Assembly (NCBI RefSeq): GCF_014201095.1
Contig: NZ_JACHDN010000001.1
Location: forward strand, 3,162,001-3,226,000
Direction of reading: 5' to 3'
From: Cellulomonas hominis
GTDB taxonomy: Bacteria; Actinomycetota; Actinomycetes; Actinomycetales; Cellulomonadaceae
DNA: 64,000 bases
The notes beneath the pieces were generated by a model that saw nothing but the letters and a program-made list of their open reading frames with translations, was not told the DNA's origin and did not search any database. The first letter of the stretch is position 1. Every line of letters begins with the position of its first letter. The position numbers and the translations under genes are program-made. Positions 9,112 to 19,026 of the stretch are shown here, piece after piece.

Positions 9112-10499
9112 GCAGCACGACCGGAGGCACGTACGGGGCGCCCCCGGCACCGGTGGGACGACGCGTCGGCGCCTGGCTGCTCGACGGCCTGCTCACGGGG
9201 CTGTGCGCGGCGCCGCTGCTGCTGGCGACCGTCCCCGCCCGGCTCGCCGCGCTCCGCGACCCGGGCGCGGTCGCCGCGACGCCGTCGCCGGTGCTGCTCG
9301 CGGCCGGGGCGGTGCTGCTGCTGGCGTGGGCCGGCGTGCAGTGGGTGTGCCAGGGCACGCGCGGCTGGACCGTCGGGCGGCGGGTGCTCGGCCTGCGCAC
9401 CCTCGACGTGCGCACCGGCCGGCCGATCGGCCTCGGGCGGGCGCTGGTGCGGGCGCTCGTCGTCGCGGCCGGCGCGCTGGCCTGCGGCGTCGGGCAGCTC
9501 CTCGTGCTGCTGTCCCCGCTGTTCGACGGCACCGGCCGGCGTCGCGGCTGGCACGACCGGGTCGCCGAGGCGATCGTCGTCGACGTCCGCGGCCGGCCCG
9601 CCGCGCGCCGGGTGGTCGCGGCCGCGGGCGCGGTCCCCGTCCCGCCGGACCGGCTCGCCGCCGCTGTGCCGCACCCCGCGCCGCCCGCGCCGGCGGAGGC
9701 CGACGCGGCCGAGGCCGCCCGGGCCGCCCGGGCCGACCGGGCCGACCCGGCCGAGCCGCACCGGACCCGCTGGACCGCGCTCGCCGCGGAGCGGCAGCTG
9801 GACGGCCCCGGCCTGGTCCTGCCTCCGCTCGCCGCGCCCGGGCTCGGGCCGGATCTCGACACCCGGCAGCTGCCGCGGGTGGCCTCGGCCGCCCCGCCGC
9901 CGGGCGCCGTGCCGGGGCCCGTCGTGCCGCAGCCGCCCGCGGGGCAGGTGTGGCCCGTCGCCCCCGTCCTCGACGGCGGGACCCCCGGCGCGCCGGGCCG
10001 CGGCCGGCACGCGGTGAGCCCGGAGCCGCCGCTGCCCCCGGCGGCCCCGGCACCCGCGCCCCTGCCCGTGTGGTCGCCTCCGGCCGCGTCGCCGCCCGTG
10101 CCGTCCCCGCCCGACGACCTCCCGCCCCTGCCCCCGGCGATGTTCCCGGCGCCCGACCCCCTCCCGGCGGGGGACCCGTCGTGGGCCGTGCGGCTGCCCG
10201 ACGGGTCCGTGCTGCCCCTCGACGTCCCGCTGCTCGTCGGCCGGAACCCCGACCCGCTGCCGGGCGTGCGGCCCGTGCCGGTCGCCGACCCGGGCCGGTC
10301 GGTGTCCAAGACGCACCTCATGGTCGGGGTGGACGAGCACGGCGCCTGGGTCGTGGACCGCGGGTCCACCAACGGCACGCTCGTCACGCTCGCGGACGGC
10401 CAGCGCATCGTCTGCCTGCCCGACCGGCGGGTGCGCCTGACCGACGGGTCGCTCGTCGCGTTCGGCGACCTCTCGCTGTCCGTGGGGGTCCGCGCATAA
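9108..10499 (+). CDS. RDD membrane domain - Pro-rich linker - FHA domain protein
   Basis: 463 residues starting at ATG 9108, which overlaps the previous stop (ATGA). Residues ~15-165 form an RDD domain with several hydrophobic helices and the motifs GRRVGAWLLDGLL, TVGRRVLGLRT and WHDRVAEAIVV. A long Pro/Ala-rich linker (~165-355) follows. The C-terminal ~95 residues are an FHA domain with LVGRNP, the SVSKTH phosphothreonine-binding loop and STNGT, so it should bind a phosphothreonine protein, probably a Ser/Thr kinase substrate encoded elsewhere. The role is presumably to link kinase signalling to the MoxR/DUF58 membrane assembly (inference). It ends in TAA, whose bases also form the likely -10 box of the next gene. 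Confidence 0.9.
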   Translation: MSSTTGGTYGAPPAPVGRRVGAWLLDGLLTGLCAAPLLLATVPARLAALRDPGAVAATPSPVLLAAGAVLLLAWAGVQWVCQGTRGWTVGRRVLGLRTLDVRTGRPIGLGRALVRALVVAAGALACGVGQLLVLLSPLFDGTGRRRGWHDRVAEAIVVDVRGRPAARRVVAAAGAVPVPPDRLAAAVPHPAPPAPAEADAAEAARAARADRADPAEPHRTRWTALAAERQLDGPGLVLPPLAAPGLGPDLDTRQLPRVASAAPPPGAVPGPVVPQPPAGQVWPVAPVLDGGTPGAPGRGRHAVSPEPPLPPAAPAPAPLPVWSPPAASPPVPSPPDDLPPLPPAMFPAPDPLPAGDPSWAVRLPDGSVLPLDVPLLVGRNPDPLPGVRPVPVADPGRSVSKTHLMVGVDEHGAWVVDRGSTNGTLVTLADGQRIVCLPDRRVRLTDGSLVAFGDLSLSVGVRA

Positions 10500-10507
10500 A
10501 GTGACGC

Positions 10508-11944
10508 ATGGGCCGTTCGCGGTCTCGTGCGACGATGCAGGACGTCGAGCTGGTCGACGTCGCTGACCGGTCGAGCGCGCCCGCCGCCGTCGCGCCGCCG
10601 GCGTCGCACCGCCCCGCACCGCACCCGCACCGCCGCCGCTGGACGATCGTCCTCGTCACGGTCGCGCTCGTCCTCGCGGGCGTCGTGACCGTCGGCCGTG
10701 CCGCGTCGCGGGACGTCGCCCGGCCGCAGGTCGCCGCCGGGATGCTCGCGCCCCTGGCCGGCCCGCCCTGGTCGCGCTGGAGCGCCGAGGTGCCGCGCGG
10801 CGACGACGTGCTCGCCGCGACCGGCGTGCTGGTGACCTCGGCGGTCCGGCAGGGCCGGTTCCAGGTCACCGCCTGGGACGTCGACACCGGGGAGCGCCGG
10901 TGGCAGCGCGACCTCGGCCCGGTCGCCGGGACCCGCCCGCTGACGGGCTGCCCGCACGACGACGACGGCGTCGGGGACCTGGTCGTGTGCGTGGTGGAGC
11001 CGCCCGTGGTGCCGACCGACCCGGCGAACCCGAGCACGGTGCCGTTCCCCGCGCCGGACGAGCGGTGGGCCCGGGTGTCCGCGATCGACGCGACGACGGG
11101 GGAGGAGCGCGGCACCTGGACGCTCGTCGGGCGGCTCGCCGCGGTCGAGCGGATCGGCGACGACGTCGTGGTGCTGACCGTCGGCCCGGACGGGCACGCG
11201 CGCGTCGCCCGGTACTCGGCGGACGGCGGGCACCTGCGCTGGTGGCACCGGGGCGGCGACCGGATCCGGCTGCGCGAGGGCATCGTCTCCGGCTCGGAGC
11301 TGCGGGTGAACGACGCGTTCGTGCTGGTGCAGGGCTGGTCCGCGACGGTGCTCGATGCGGACGACGGCACGGAGATCGCCGGCTCGCCGCCGTCCTGGTT
11401 CGTCATCGGCGCGCTGCAGGACGAGCTGTTCGGGACGTGGTCCAGCGGCGAGGGCGGGGCGGTCCGAGACCGCCACGGCCGCGAGCTGTTCCGGACGGAC
11501 GCCCTGTTCCCGGCGCTCACGGCGACCGACCGCGAGCCGTCCGACGTGCTCGTGATGGACGAGGGCGGGGAGCTGGTCGGCCGGCTGCTGCCCGGCGGCG
11601 GCGAGCTGTGGCGGGTCGAGACGTACCGGGCCGCACGCCTGCAGGCCGGGGGACGGCTGGTGCTGCTGGGGGTGGACGGCTACCAGGTGGTGGACGTGCG
11701 CAGCGGCGAGCTCGCGTGGGAGACCCCGGGGCGGGTGCTGATGTGGTGGGCCCCGCTCACGGACGGCACGGTCGTGCTCGGCGCGGGGCGGACCGGCGAC
11801 GGCGCCCCGACGGTCGAGGCGCGGCGGCTGTCGGACGGTGCGCTGGAGTGGGCCCTGCCGCTGCCGGACGGCGTCCGGTCGGTGACCTCGGTCGGCGGGC
11901 ACCTGGTGCTGCGGACGCGGGACGAGCTGATCCTCTACGGCTGA
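10508..11944 (+). CDS. Membrane-anchored PQQ-type beta-propeller protein
   Basis: 478 residues. A basic N-terminus and a single membrane helix (~residues 46-66, TIVLVTVALVLAGVVTVG) anchor it in the membrane with a large exterior domain. Repeats such as AWDVDTGERRWQRDLG, AIDATTGEERGTW and VVDVRSGELAWETPG are the beta-propeller blades of PQQ/YWTD-like proteins; the enzyme-type PQQ ligands are not evident, so a binding or sensing role is more likely than dehydrogenase activity. ATG 10508 lies 5 nt behind TAAAGT (10497-10502), fitting a leaderless transcript; ATG 10535 is an alternative start. It continues the surface-protein cluster upstream; the true function is unknown. Confidence 0.85.
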   Translation: MGRSRSRATMQDVELVDVADRSSAPAAVAPPASHRPAPHPHRRRWTIVLVTVALVLAGVVTVGRAASRDVARPQVAAGMLAPLAGPPWSRWSAEVPRGDDVLAATGVLVTSAVRQGRFQVTAWDVDTGERRWQRDLGPVAGTRPLTGCPHDDDGVGDLVVCVVEPPVVPTDPANPSTVPFPAPDERWARVSAIDATTGEERGTWTLVGRLAAVERIGDDVVVLTVGPDGHARVARYSADGGHLRWWHRGGDRIRLREGIVSGSELRVNDAFVLVQGWSATVLDADDGTEIAGSPPSWFVIGALQDELFGTWSSGEGGAVRDRHGRELFRTDALFPALTATDREPSDVLVMDEGGELVGRLLPGGGELWRVETYRAARLQAGGRLVLLGVDGYQVVDVRSGELAWETPGRVLMWWAPLTDGTVVLGAGRTGDGAPTVEARRLSDGALEWALPLPDGVRSVTSVGGHLVLRTRDELILYG

Positions 11945-11964
11945 GGCGTCCGCATGCTGAGCGG

Positions 11965-11995
11965 TTGCGGTCCGCCGGACGGTGCGGAGTACAGT
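11965..11995 (+). promoter_or_regulatory. leuA promoter
   Basis: A -35-like TTGCGG (11965-11970) and a -10 TACAGT (11990-11995) are separated by 19 nt. Transcription would begin about 12001-12002, exactly at the GTG of the leucine leader peptide, so the leader mRNA is probably leaderless. Confidence 0.6.
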
Positions 11996-12001
11996 GATCG
12001 G

Positions 12002-12033
12002 GTGCTCCTGCAGCGGAACGTCCTTCTTCGCCG

Positions 12034-12052
<19 letters not shown>
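12002..12052 (+). CDS. leuL: leuA leader peptide (leucine attenuator)
   Basis: A 16-residue ORF, MLLQRNVLLRRRDEAF, begins with GTG at the predicted transcription start and ends in TAG. It contains two Leu-Leu pairs (residues 2-3 and 8-9). The second pair uses CTT CTT, which should be a rare leucine codon in so GC-rich a genome and so is well suited to ribosome pausing when Leu-tRNA is scarce. Its 3' part overlaps the left arm of the hairpin at 12034-12070, as expected for transcription attenuation. Actinobacterial leuA leaders of this kind are known from comparative work; this copy is read directly from the sequence. Confidence 0.8.
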
Positions 12053-13867
<1,815 letters not shown>

Positions 13868-13874
13868 CCGCACC

Positions 13875-13899
13875 GCGCGGGCGCCCGGAGCGCCCGCGC
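13875..13899 (+). terminator. Hairpin after leuA
   Basis: GCGCGGGCGC and GCGCCCGCGC form a perfect 10-bp stem with a CCGGA loop, 7 nt after the leuA stop. There is no U-run, as is common for actinobacterial terminators. The remaining ~170 nt before recO are GC-rich and show no gene. Confidence 0.55.
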
Positions 13900-14074
13900 C
13901 CCCGGACCGGGCCGGCACCACCCCCGCCGGCCCCCGCGACCGGCCCCGGCGCGCCCGCGCACACCCCTGGCGCGGCGCCGGGGCCGGGCGTTCCCGTGCG
14001 TGCGGAGGGGAGGCCCGGCTCGCTGACGGTGAACGGTGCGGCGTCGCCGCGCGCGACGGGGGACAATGGGCGAC

Positions 14075-14806
14075 GTGAGCCTCTACCGCGACGAGGCGAT
14101 CGTGCTGCGCACCCACAAGCTCGGGGAGGCGGACCGGATCGTCACCCTGCTGAGCCGCACCCACGGCAAGGTGCGCGCGGTCGCGAAGGGCGTCCGGCGC
14201 ACCACGTCCCGGTTCGGGTCCCGGCTCGAGCCGTTCATGCACATCGACCTGCAGCTGAGCACCGGCCGGAACCTCGACGTCGTGACCCAGGTCGAGACGC
14301 TCGGCGCGTACGGCCGCCCGGTCTGCGAGGACTACGCCCTGTACACCGCGGGCACCGTCATGCTCGAGACCGCCGAGCGGCTGGTCGAGGCGGAGCACGA
14401 GCCCGCGCTGCAGCAGTACTGGCTGCTGGTCGGGGCCGTCCGGTCGCTGGCGACCCGGGAGCACGCGCCGGGGCTGGTGCTCGACTCCTACCTGCTGCGC
14501 GCGCTCGCGATCGCGGGCTGGGCGCCGTCGTTCACCGACTGCGCCCGCTGCGGGCGCCCCGGGCCGCACCACTCGTTCGCCGTCGCGCAGGGCGGCGCGG
14601 TGTGCCTGTCCTGCCGCCCGCCGGGCGCGACCGCACCCGCGCCCGAGACGCTGGGCCTGCTGGCCGCGCTGCTCGTGGGGGACTGGGCCGTCGCGGACGC
14701 CTCCGCGGAGCGGCACCGCCGGGAGGGCAACGGGCTGGTGTCCGCGTACTCGCAGTTCCACCTCGAGCGCACGCTGCGCTCGCTGCCGATGGTCGAGAGG
14801 ATCTGA
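14075..14806 (+). CDS. recO: DNA repair protein RecO
   Basis: 243 residues, close to the family norm. RecO loads RecA with RecF/RecR and anneals SSB-coated DNA. The N-terminal OB-fold begins [20 protein letters not shown], typical of actinobacterial RecO. A zinc-binding cluster CARCG...CLSCRP lies near residues 155-185. I choose GTG 14075 because homologues start at this point and because GACAAT (14062-14067) lies 7 nt upstream, implying a leaderless mRNA; ATG 14066 (MGDVSLY) is the alternative. Its stop overlaps the uppS start (TGATG), so the two are coupled, the usual order in actinobacteria. Confidence 0.95.
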   Translation: MSLYRDEAIVLRTHKLGEADRIVTLLSRTHGKVRAVAKGVRRTTSRFGSRLEPFMHIDLQLSTGRNLDVVTQVETLGAYGRPVCEDYALYTAGTVMLETAERLVEAEHEPALQQYWLLVGAVRSLATREHAPGLVLDSYLLRALAIAGWAPSFTDCARCGRPGPHHSFAVAQGGAVCLSCRPPGATAPAPETLGLLAALLVGDWAVADASAERHRREGNGLVSAYSQFHLERTLRSLPMVERI

Positions 14807-15582
14807 TGCCGGTTCCGCCGCCCCCGCACCCGAGCGGGGCCCGCCCGCCCGTGCTGCCGAAGGAGCTCGTCCCGAAGCACGTCGCGATCGTCATGGACGG
14901 CAACGGCCGCTGGGCGAACGCGCGGGGCCTGCCCCGGACCGCCGGGCACGCCGCGGGTGAGGCGTCGCTCCTCGACGTCGTGGCCGGCGCGATCGAGGTC
15001 GGCGTCCAGCACGTCTCCGCGTACGCGTTCTCGACCGAGAACTGGACGCGCTCGCCCGAGGAGGTGCGGTTCCTCATGGGGTTCAACCGGGACGTGCTGC
15101 GCCGGCGGCGGGACCTCATGGACTCCTGGGGCGTGCGGGTGCGCTGGGCCGGGCGGCGGCCGCGGCTGTGGCGGTCGGTGATCTCGGAGCTCGAGGAGGC
15201 CGAGCGGCAGACGCGCGGCAACACCACCTGCACGCTGACGATGTGCGTGAACTACGGCGGCCGGGCGGAGATCGCCGACGCGGCGCGGGCGATCGCGCAG
15301 GACGTCGCGGCGGGCCGGCTCCGCGCCGACAAGGTCACCGAGAAGACCGTCCAGCGCTACCTGGACGAGCCGGACCTGCCGGACGTCGACCTGTTCCTGC
15401 GGTCGTCGGGGGAGCAGCGGACCTCGAACTTCATGATCTGGCAGGCGGCGTACGCCGAGCTGGTGTTCCTCGACGAGCCCTGGCCCGACGTGGACCGCCG
15501 GCACCTGTGGCGCGCGATCGAGACCTACGCCCGTCGCGACCGCCGCTACGGCGGTGCGGTGGACCAGCCCGCTCGGTCCTGA
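14806..15582 (+). CDS. uppS: Isoprenyl transferase (undecaprenyl/decaprenyl diphosphate synthase)
   Basis: 258 residues. This cis-prenyltransferase elongates a prenyl diphosphate with isopentenyl diphosphate to make the lipid carrier for cell-wall sugars. Visible motifs are [13 protein letters not shown] (catalytic Asp, ~residues 25-37), the [14 protein letters not shown] region and the C-terminal [20 protein letters not shown] with conserved Arg and Glu. The ATG overlaps the recO stop (TGATG), and no other initiation signal is needed. Whether the product is C50 or C55 cannot be read from sequence; actinobacteria typically use decaprenyl phosphate. Confidence 0.96.
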   Translation: MPVPPPPHPSGARPPVLPKELVPKHVAIVMDGNGRWANARGLPRTAGHAAGEASLLDVVAGAIEVGVQHVSAYAFSTENWTRSPEEVRFLMGFNRDVLRRRRDLMDSWGVRVRWAGRRPRLWRSVISELEEAERQTRGNTTCTLTMCVNYGGRAEIADAARAIAQDVAAGRLRADKVTEKTVQRYLDEPDLPDVDLFLRSSGEQRTSNFMIWQAAYAELVFLDEPWPDVDRRHLWRAIETYARRDRRYGGAVDQPARS

Positions 15583-15645
15583 CCTCCGCGAGATGTCCGG
15601 TGGATTCCGGGCACCCGAGGCGGTGCGCGGGCCTAGGTTGGCGGC

Positions 15646-16002
15646 ATGAGCGCGATGACCGTGGGCATGATCACCTTCGACACGACGGACGCGGCCGGCC
15701 TGGCGGACTGGTGGGCCCGGCACACCGGCGGCACGGTGCGGGACGACTCGGGCGGCTGGTTCGTCATGGTGACGCAGCCGGCCGGGCCCACGCTGGCGTT
15801 CCAGCGGGTGCCGGACCCGACGCCGGGCAAGAACCGGGTGCACCTGGACGTGCACGTCCCGGACCGGCACGCCACGGCGGCGGAGCTCGTCGCGGACGGG
15901 GCGACGCTGGTGGCCGAGCGCGCCGAGCACGGGTTCGCGTGGACGGTGCTGGCCGACCCGGACGGGAACCAGTTCTGCGTGGCGCAGCAGGACGGCGCCT
16001 GA
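15646..16002 (+). CDS. VOC-family (glyoxalase-like) protein
   Basis: 118 residues, one vicinal-oxygen-chelate module pair. The motifs MITFDTTDAAGLADWWA at the start, HLDVHVPDRHATAAEL in the middle and WTVLADPDGNQFCV near the end are typical of small glyoxalase/bleomycin-resistance-like proteins of actinobacteria. Potential metal ligands (His, Glu) are not enough to name a substrate. TAGGTT (15634-15639) lies 6 nt before the ATG, so the mRNA is probably leaderless and monocistronic. It converges on the dedA gene, with only 7 nt between stop codons. Confidence 0.85.
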   Translation: MSAMTVGMITFDTTDAAGLADWWARHTGGTVRDDSGGWFVMVTQPAGPTLAFQRVPDPTPGKNRVHLDVHVPDRHATAAELVADGATLVAERAEHGFAWTVLADPDGNQFCVAQQDGA

Positions 16003-16009
16003 GCAGGCG

Positions 16010-16669
16010 TCAGGCCCCGGGCGCGCGGTCGGTGAGCACCGGCGCGCGCCCGGACGGCGCGGTGCCTCCGGCGGCGGTGCCGGGACCGGGGCCGGCACCG
16101 GGGCGCGCACGGCGGCGGCGCAGCACGACCACCCCGACCGCCGCGAGCAGCACGACCGCGCCCGCCAGCGCCCAGGGCGACGTGGCCGCCAGCCCGACGG
16201 CGCCCCACACGACGCCCAGCCCGACGGTGCCCCAGATCGCGGCCCACGCCACGCTGCCGGGGACGGACGCGGCGGTGAACCGCAGGTACGGCATCCGCAG
16301 CAGCCCGGCACCGACGAACACGGCGGTCTGCACGCCGACGGTCACGTAGGCGAAGGTCACGCCGAGCGGACCCCAGCGGTGCACGAGCGCGAGACCCCGG
16401 CGCGCGGCCGGGGTGCGCAGCAGGCGCCGGGCCCGCGCGCGCAGGGCGGCGGCGCGCCCGGGGTCGTCGGGCGCCCGGGGCGCGGCGGCGGCCGGCTCCG
16501 TCGCCCCGGGGGGCAGCCCGAGGTCCGCGAGGTGCGCGGCGCCCTGGTGCACGCCCCGGCCGAGCCAGTAGAACAGGTGCGACCGGGCCATGACGATGAC
16601 GAAGAGCGCGGCGAACACGAACCACATCGGACGCCCGGCCATGCCGTACGCCGCCGCCACGTCGGTCAT
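16010..16669 (-). CDS. DedA-family membrane protein
   Basis: 219 residues with about five hydrophobic segments. The sequence WFVFAALFVIVMARSHLFYWLGRG, then RWGPLGVTFAYVTVGVQTAVFVGAG and FTAASVPGSVAWAAIW, follows the DedA/SNARE-associated pattern of two amphipathic re-entrant regions plus membrane helices. DedA proteins are now linked to phospholipid or undecaprenyl-phosphate flipping; the substrate here is unknown. The tail is Gly/Pro/Arg-rich. On its strand, TAGACT lies 6 nt upstream of the ATG, suggesting a leaderless transcript. Confidence 0.85.
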   Translation of the reverse strand: MTDVAAAYGMAGRPMWFVFAALFVIVMARSHLFYWLGRGVHQGAAHLADLGLPPGATEPAAAAPRAPDDPGRAAALRARARRLLRTPAARRGLALVHRWGPLGVTFAYVTVGVQTAVFVGAGLLRMPYLRFTAASVPGSVAWAAIWGTVGLGVVWGAVGLAATSPWALAGAVVLLAAVGVVVLRRRRARPGAGPGPGTAAGGTAPSGRAPVLTDRAPGA

Positions 16670-16785
16670 CGGACGAGTCTACGGCCCGCCCGGCGGGCGC
16701 CCCGGCGCGCGGATGGGACCTCGGTCCCGGTCGGGGCACGGGGGAGCGCGTGCTAGTGTCCTCGCCGAACCTGAGTTGTTCACCA

Positions 16786-16820
16786 GGGTTGTTACCCGCC
16801 GTCGTCGCGGGGCAAGACCT
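16786..16820 (+). promoter_or_regulatory. BglG/LicT-type RNA antiterminator target (RAT)
   Basis: The core GGGTTGTTACCC, followed by a short spacer and GCGGGGCAAGACCT, is the pattern of the ribonucleic antiterminator bound by BglG/SacY/LicT proteins (GGATTGTTACTG ... AGGCAAAACC in low-GC species). It overlaps the left arm of the terminator that follows, so the two structures are mutually exclusive. TAGTGT at 16754-16759 is a plausible -10 box upstream. The cognate protein is very likely the product of 19027-19881. Confidence 0.85.
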
Positions 16821-16852
16821 GAGCCGCAGAGATGCGACTCGGGTCTTTTTTT
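16814..16852 (+). terminator. Conditional terminator ahead of the PTS gene
   Basis: AAGACCTGAG (16814-16823) pairs with CTCGGGTCTT (16838-16847) with a single G-U wobble, and is followed by a run of seven T. This is a canonical intrinsic terminator, unusual in a genome this rich in GC. It lies 44 nt before the PTS start codon and should be opened only when the antiterminator protein holds the RAT hairpin. Confidence 0.85.
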
Positions 16853-16895
16853 GTGCCCGGACGCCGGTGGACCGTTTCCTACGAGGGAGTACCGG

Positions 16896-18914
16896 ATGAC
16901 GTCCGCGACGACGCGCGACAGGGCCGAGGAGATCATCGCGGCGGTCGGAGGACCGTCGAACGTCCTCAGCCTCACCCACTGCGCCACCCGGCTGCGTTTC
17001 GAGCTGCGCGACGCCTCCGTGGTCGACCAGAAGGCCGTGGAGCAGATCCCCGGCGTGATGGGCGCGGTGCCGCAGTCCGGCGACCGCTACCAGGTCGTCA
17101 TCGGGGGCGCGGTGCAGACCGTGTTCACCCAGATCATGCACCTTCCCGCGATGGCGTCGGTCGGCGCCGGCCGGCAGTCCGACGCGGACGTCAAGGCGGC
17201 GGCTCGCGCGAAGGGCCGCGGGCGGGTCGCGTGGCTGGACGCGGTGTTCGAGTACCTGTCGGACTCGTTCCGGCCGCTGCTCGGCGTGCTGCTCGGCGCG
17301 TCGCTGATCATCGCGTTCGCCGCCGTGCTCGACGCGCTCGGGGTCGTGGACTTCCGGGCGGCGGACAAGCCGGCGACCTGGGTGTTCGTCGACGCGATGT
17401 GGCGGGCGGTGTTCTACTTCCTGCCGATCATGGTCGCGTACAACGCGGCGAAGAAGCTGCAGGTCGACCCCTGGCTCGGCGCCACGGTGATGGCCGCGGT
17501 CATGACGCCGGACTTCCTCAGCCTGACGTCGGCGGCCTCGACGGTGTGCACGACGAACGACACCCTCGGCACCACCGCCTGCGTCGCGGACGTGTTCAAT
17601 CTCCCGATGCAGCTCAACGACTACGGCGGCCAGGTGTTCGTGCCGCTGATCATGGTCGCGGTGCTGGCGCCGCTGTACCGGGCGCTGAAGCGGGTGTTCC
17701 CGGAGAACATCCAGATGGTCTTCGTGCCGTTCCTGTCGATGGTCGTCATGATCCCGGTGACCGCGTTCCTGCTCGGCCCGCTGGGGATCTGGCTCGGCAC
17801 CGGTCTGGGCGACGGCCTGGCGTGGCTGAACGGCAACGCCCCGATCGTGTTCGCGATCGTCATCCCGCTCATCTACCCGTTCCTGGTGCCGCTCGGCCTG
17901 CACTGGCCGCTGAACGCGCTGATGCTCGTCAACCTCAACACCCTCGGGTACGACTTCATCCAGGGCCCGATGGGCGCGTGGAACTTCGCGTGCTTCGGCG
18001 CGACCGCGGGCGTCCTCGTGCTGGCGGTGCGCGACAAGGACAACCAGATGCGGCAGACGGCGACCGGCGCGCTCGCGGCGGGCCTGCTGGGCGGCATCTC
18101 CGAGCCGTCGCTGTACGGCATCCACCTGCGGTTCAAGCGGATCTACCCGCGGATGCTCGTCGGCTGCCTCGTGGGCGGGCTCATCATCGGGCTGCTCGGC
18201 GGCGTCGACACGCAGGCGTTCGCCTTCACGTCGCTGCTGACCATCCCGGTGTTCGACCCGATCCCCGTGTACGTGATCGCGGTGGCGGCGGCGTTCGTCG
18301 TGTCGATGGTGCTGGTCATCGTGTCGGACTACCGCACGCCGGAGCAGCGGGCCGAGGCGCTCGCCGAGCGCGCGCAGACGGAGGCCGACCTCGCGCTCGA
18401 GGCGTCCGCCGCCCCGGTGGAGCCGGCCGAGCCCGGCCCGGCCCCGGCTCCCGCCACCCCGACCTCGGTCGTCGCCGCCCCGGTCGCCGGCCGGCTCGTG
18501 CCCCTGGCCGAGGTCGCGGACCCGGTGTTCTCGTCGCTGGCCCTCGGCGAGGGCGTCGGTGTCGTCCCGTCCGCGGGCGAGGTCGTGGCCCCGGTCGCGG
18601 GCGAGCTCGTCACGGTGGCCGACACGGGTCACGCGTTCGGCATCCGGACGGCCGACGGGGTCGAGGTGCTGGTGCACGTCGGCATCGACACGGTCCGCAT
18701 GGCGGGGGACGGCTTCACCGTCGCCGTCGCGAAGGGCCAGCACGTCGCCGCGGGCGACCGGCTCGGGACCGTGGACCTCGACGCCGTGCGCGCGGCCGGC
18801 TTCGACACCACGACGGTCGTCACCGTGCTCAACTCCCGGACCCTGACGGGGGTCACCCCGCGTCCGGCGGGTACCGTCGTGCCGGGCGACGCCGTCATCG
18901 ACGTCGAGCCCTGA
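16896..18914 (+). CDS. PTS beta-glucoside/glucose-type transporter, EIIBCA
   Basis: 672 residues in B-C-A order, the layout of BglF/BglP/ScrA-type permeases. EIIB (~1-90) has LTHCATRLRF with phosphorylated Cys29. EIIC (~110-470) has about ten membrane segments and the signature GISEPSLYGIHLRFK. EIIA (~520-672) has VLVHVGIDTV with His594 as the phosphoryl acceptor. It takes up and phosphorylates a sugar, probably an aryl- or beta-glucoside, using PEP through EI/HPr encoded elsewhere. ATG 16896 follows GAGGGAGT. The RAT/terminator upstream and antiterminator gene downstream indicate induction by substrate. No phospho-beta-glucosidase gene is present next to it. Confidence 0.95.
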   Translation: MTSATTRDRAEEIIAAVGGPSNVLSLTHCATRLRFELRDASVVDQKAVEQIPGVMGAVPQSGDRYQVVIGGAVQTVFTQIMHLPAMASVGAGRQSDADVKAAARAKGRGRVAWLDAVFEYLSDSFRPLLGVLLGASLIIAFAAVLDALGVVDFRAADKPATWVFVDAMWRAVFYFLPIMVAYNAAKKLQVDPWLGATVMAAVMTPDFLSLTSAASTVCTTNDTLGTTACVADVFNLPMQLNDYGGQVFVPLIMVAVLAPLYRALKRVFPENIQMVFVPFLSMVVMIPVTAFLLGPLGIWLGTGLGDGLAWLNGNAPIVFAIVIPLIYPFLVPLGLHWPLNALMLVNLNTLGYDFIQGPMGAWNFACFGATAGVLVLAVRDKDNQMRQTATGALAAGLLGGISEPSLYGIHLRFKRIYPRMLVGCLVGGLIIGLLGGVDTQAFAFTSLLTIPVFDPIPVYVIAVAAAFVVSMVLVIVSDYRTPEQRAEALAERAQTEADLALEASAAPVEPAEPGPAPAPATPTSVVAAPVAGRLVPLAEVADPVFSSLALGEGVGVVPSAGEVVAPVAGELVTVADTGHAFGIRTADGVEVLVHVGIDTVRMAGDGFTVAVAKGQHVAAGDRLGTVDLDAVRAAGFDTTTVVTVLNSRTLTGVTPRPAGTVVPGDAVIDVEP

Positions 18915-18933
18915 CCGTCGCGGCGCAGCCGCC

Positions 18934-18989
18934 GGCGGACGACGCGGCGAGGCGGGCCCTGCGGGGCGCGTCCCGCCGCGTCGTCCGCC
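18934..18989 (+). repeat. 16-bp inverted repeat between PTS and antiterminator genes
   Basis: GGCGGACGACGCGGCG (18934-18949) is exactly complementary to CGCCGCGTCGTCCGCC (18974-18989), with a 24-nt GC-rich loop. It fills most of the 112-nt gap between the EIIBCA stop and the antiterminator start. It could be a terminator or processing site that lowers expression of the distal gene. Confidence 0.7.
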
Positions 18990-19026
18990 CGGCCGCACCC
19001 GCCCGGGCCTGAGGAGGAGGGACGCC

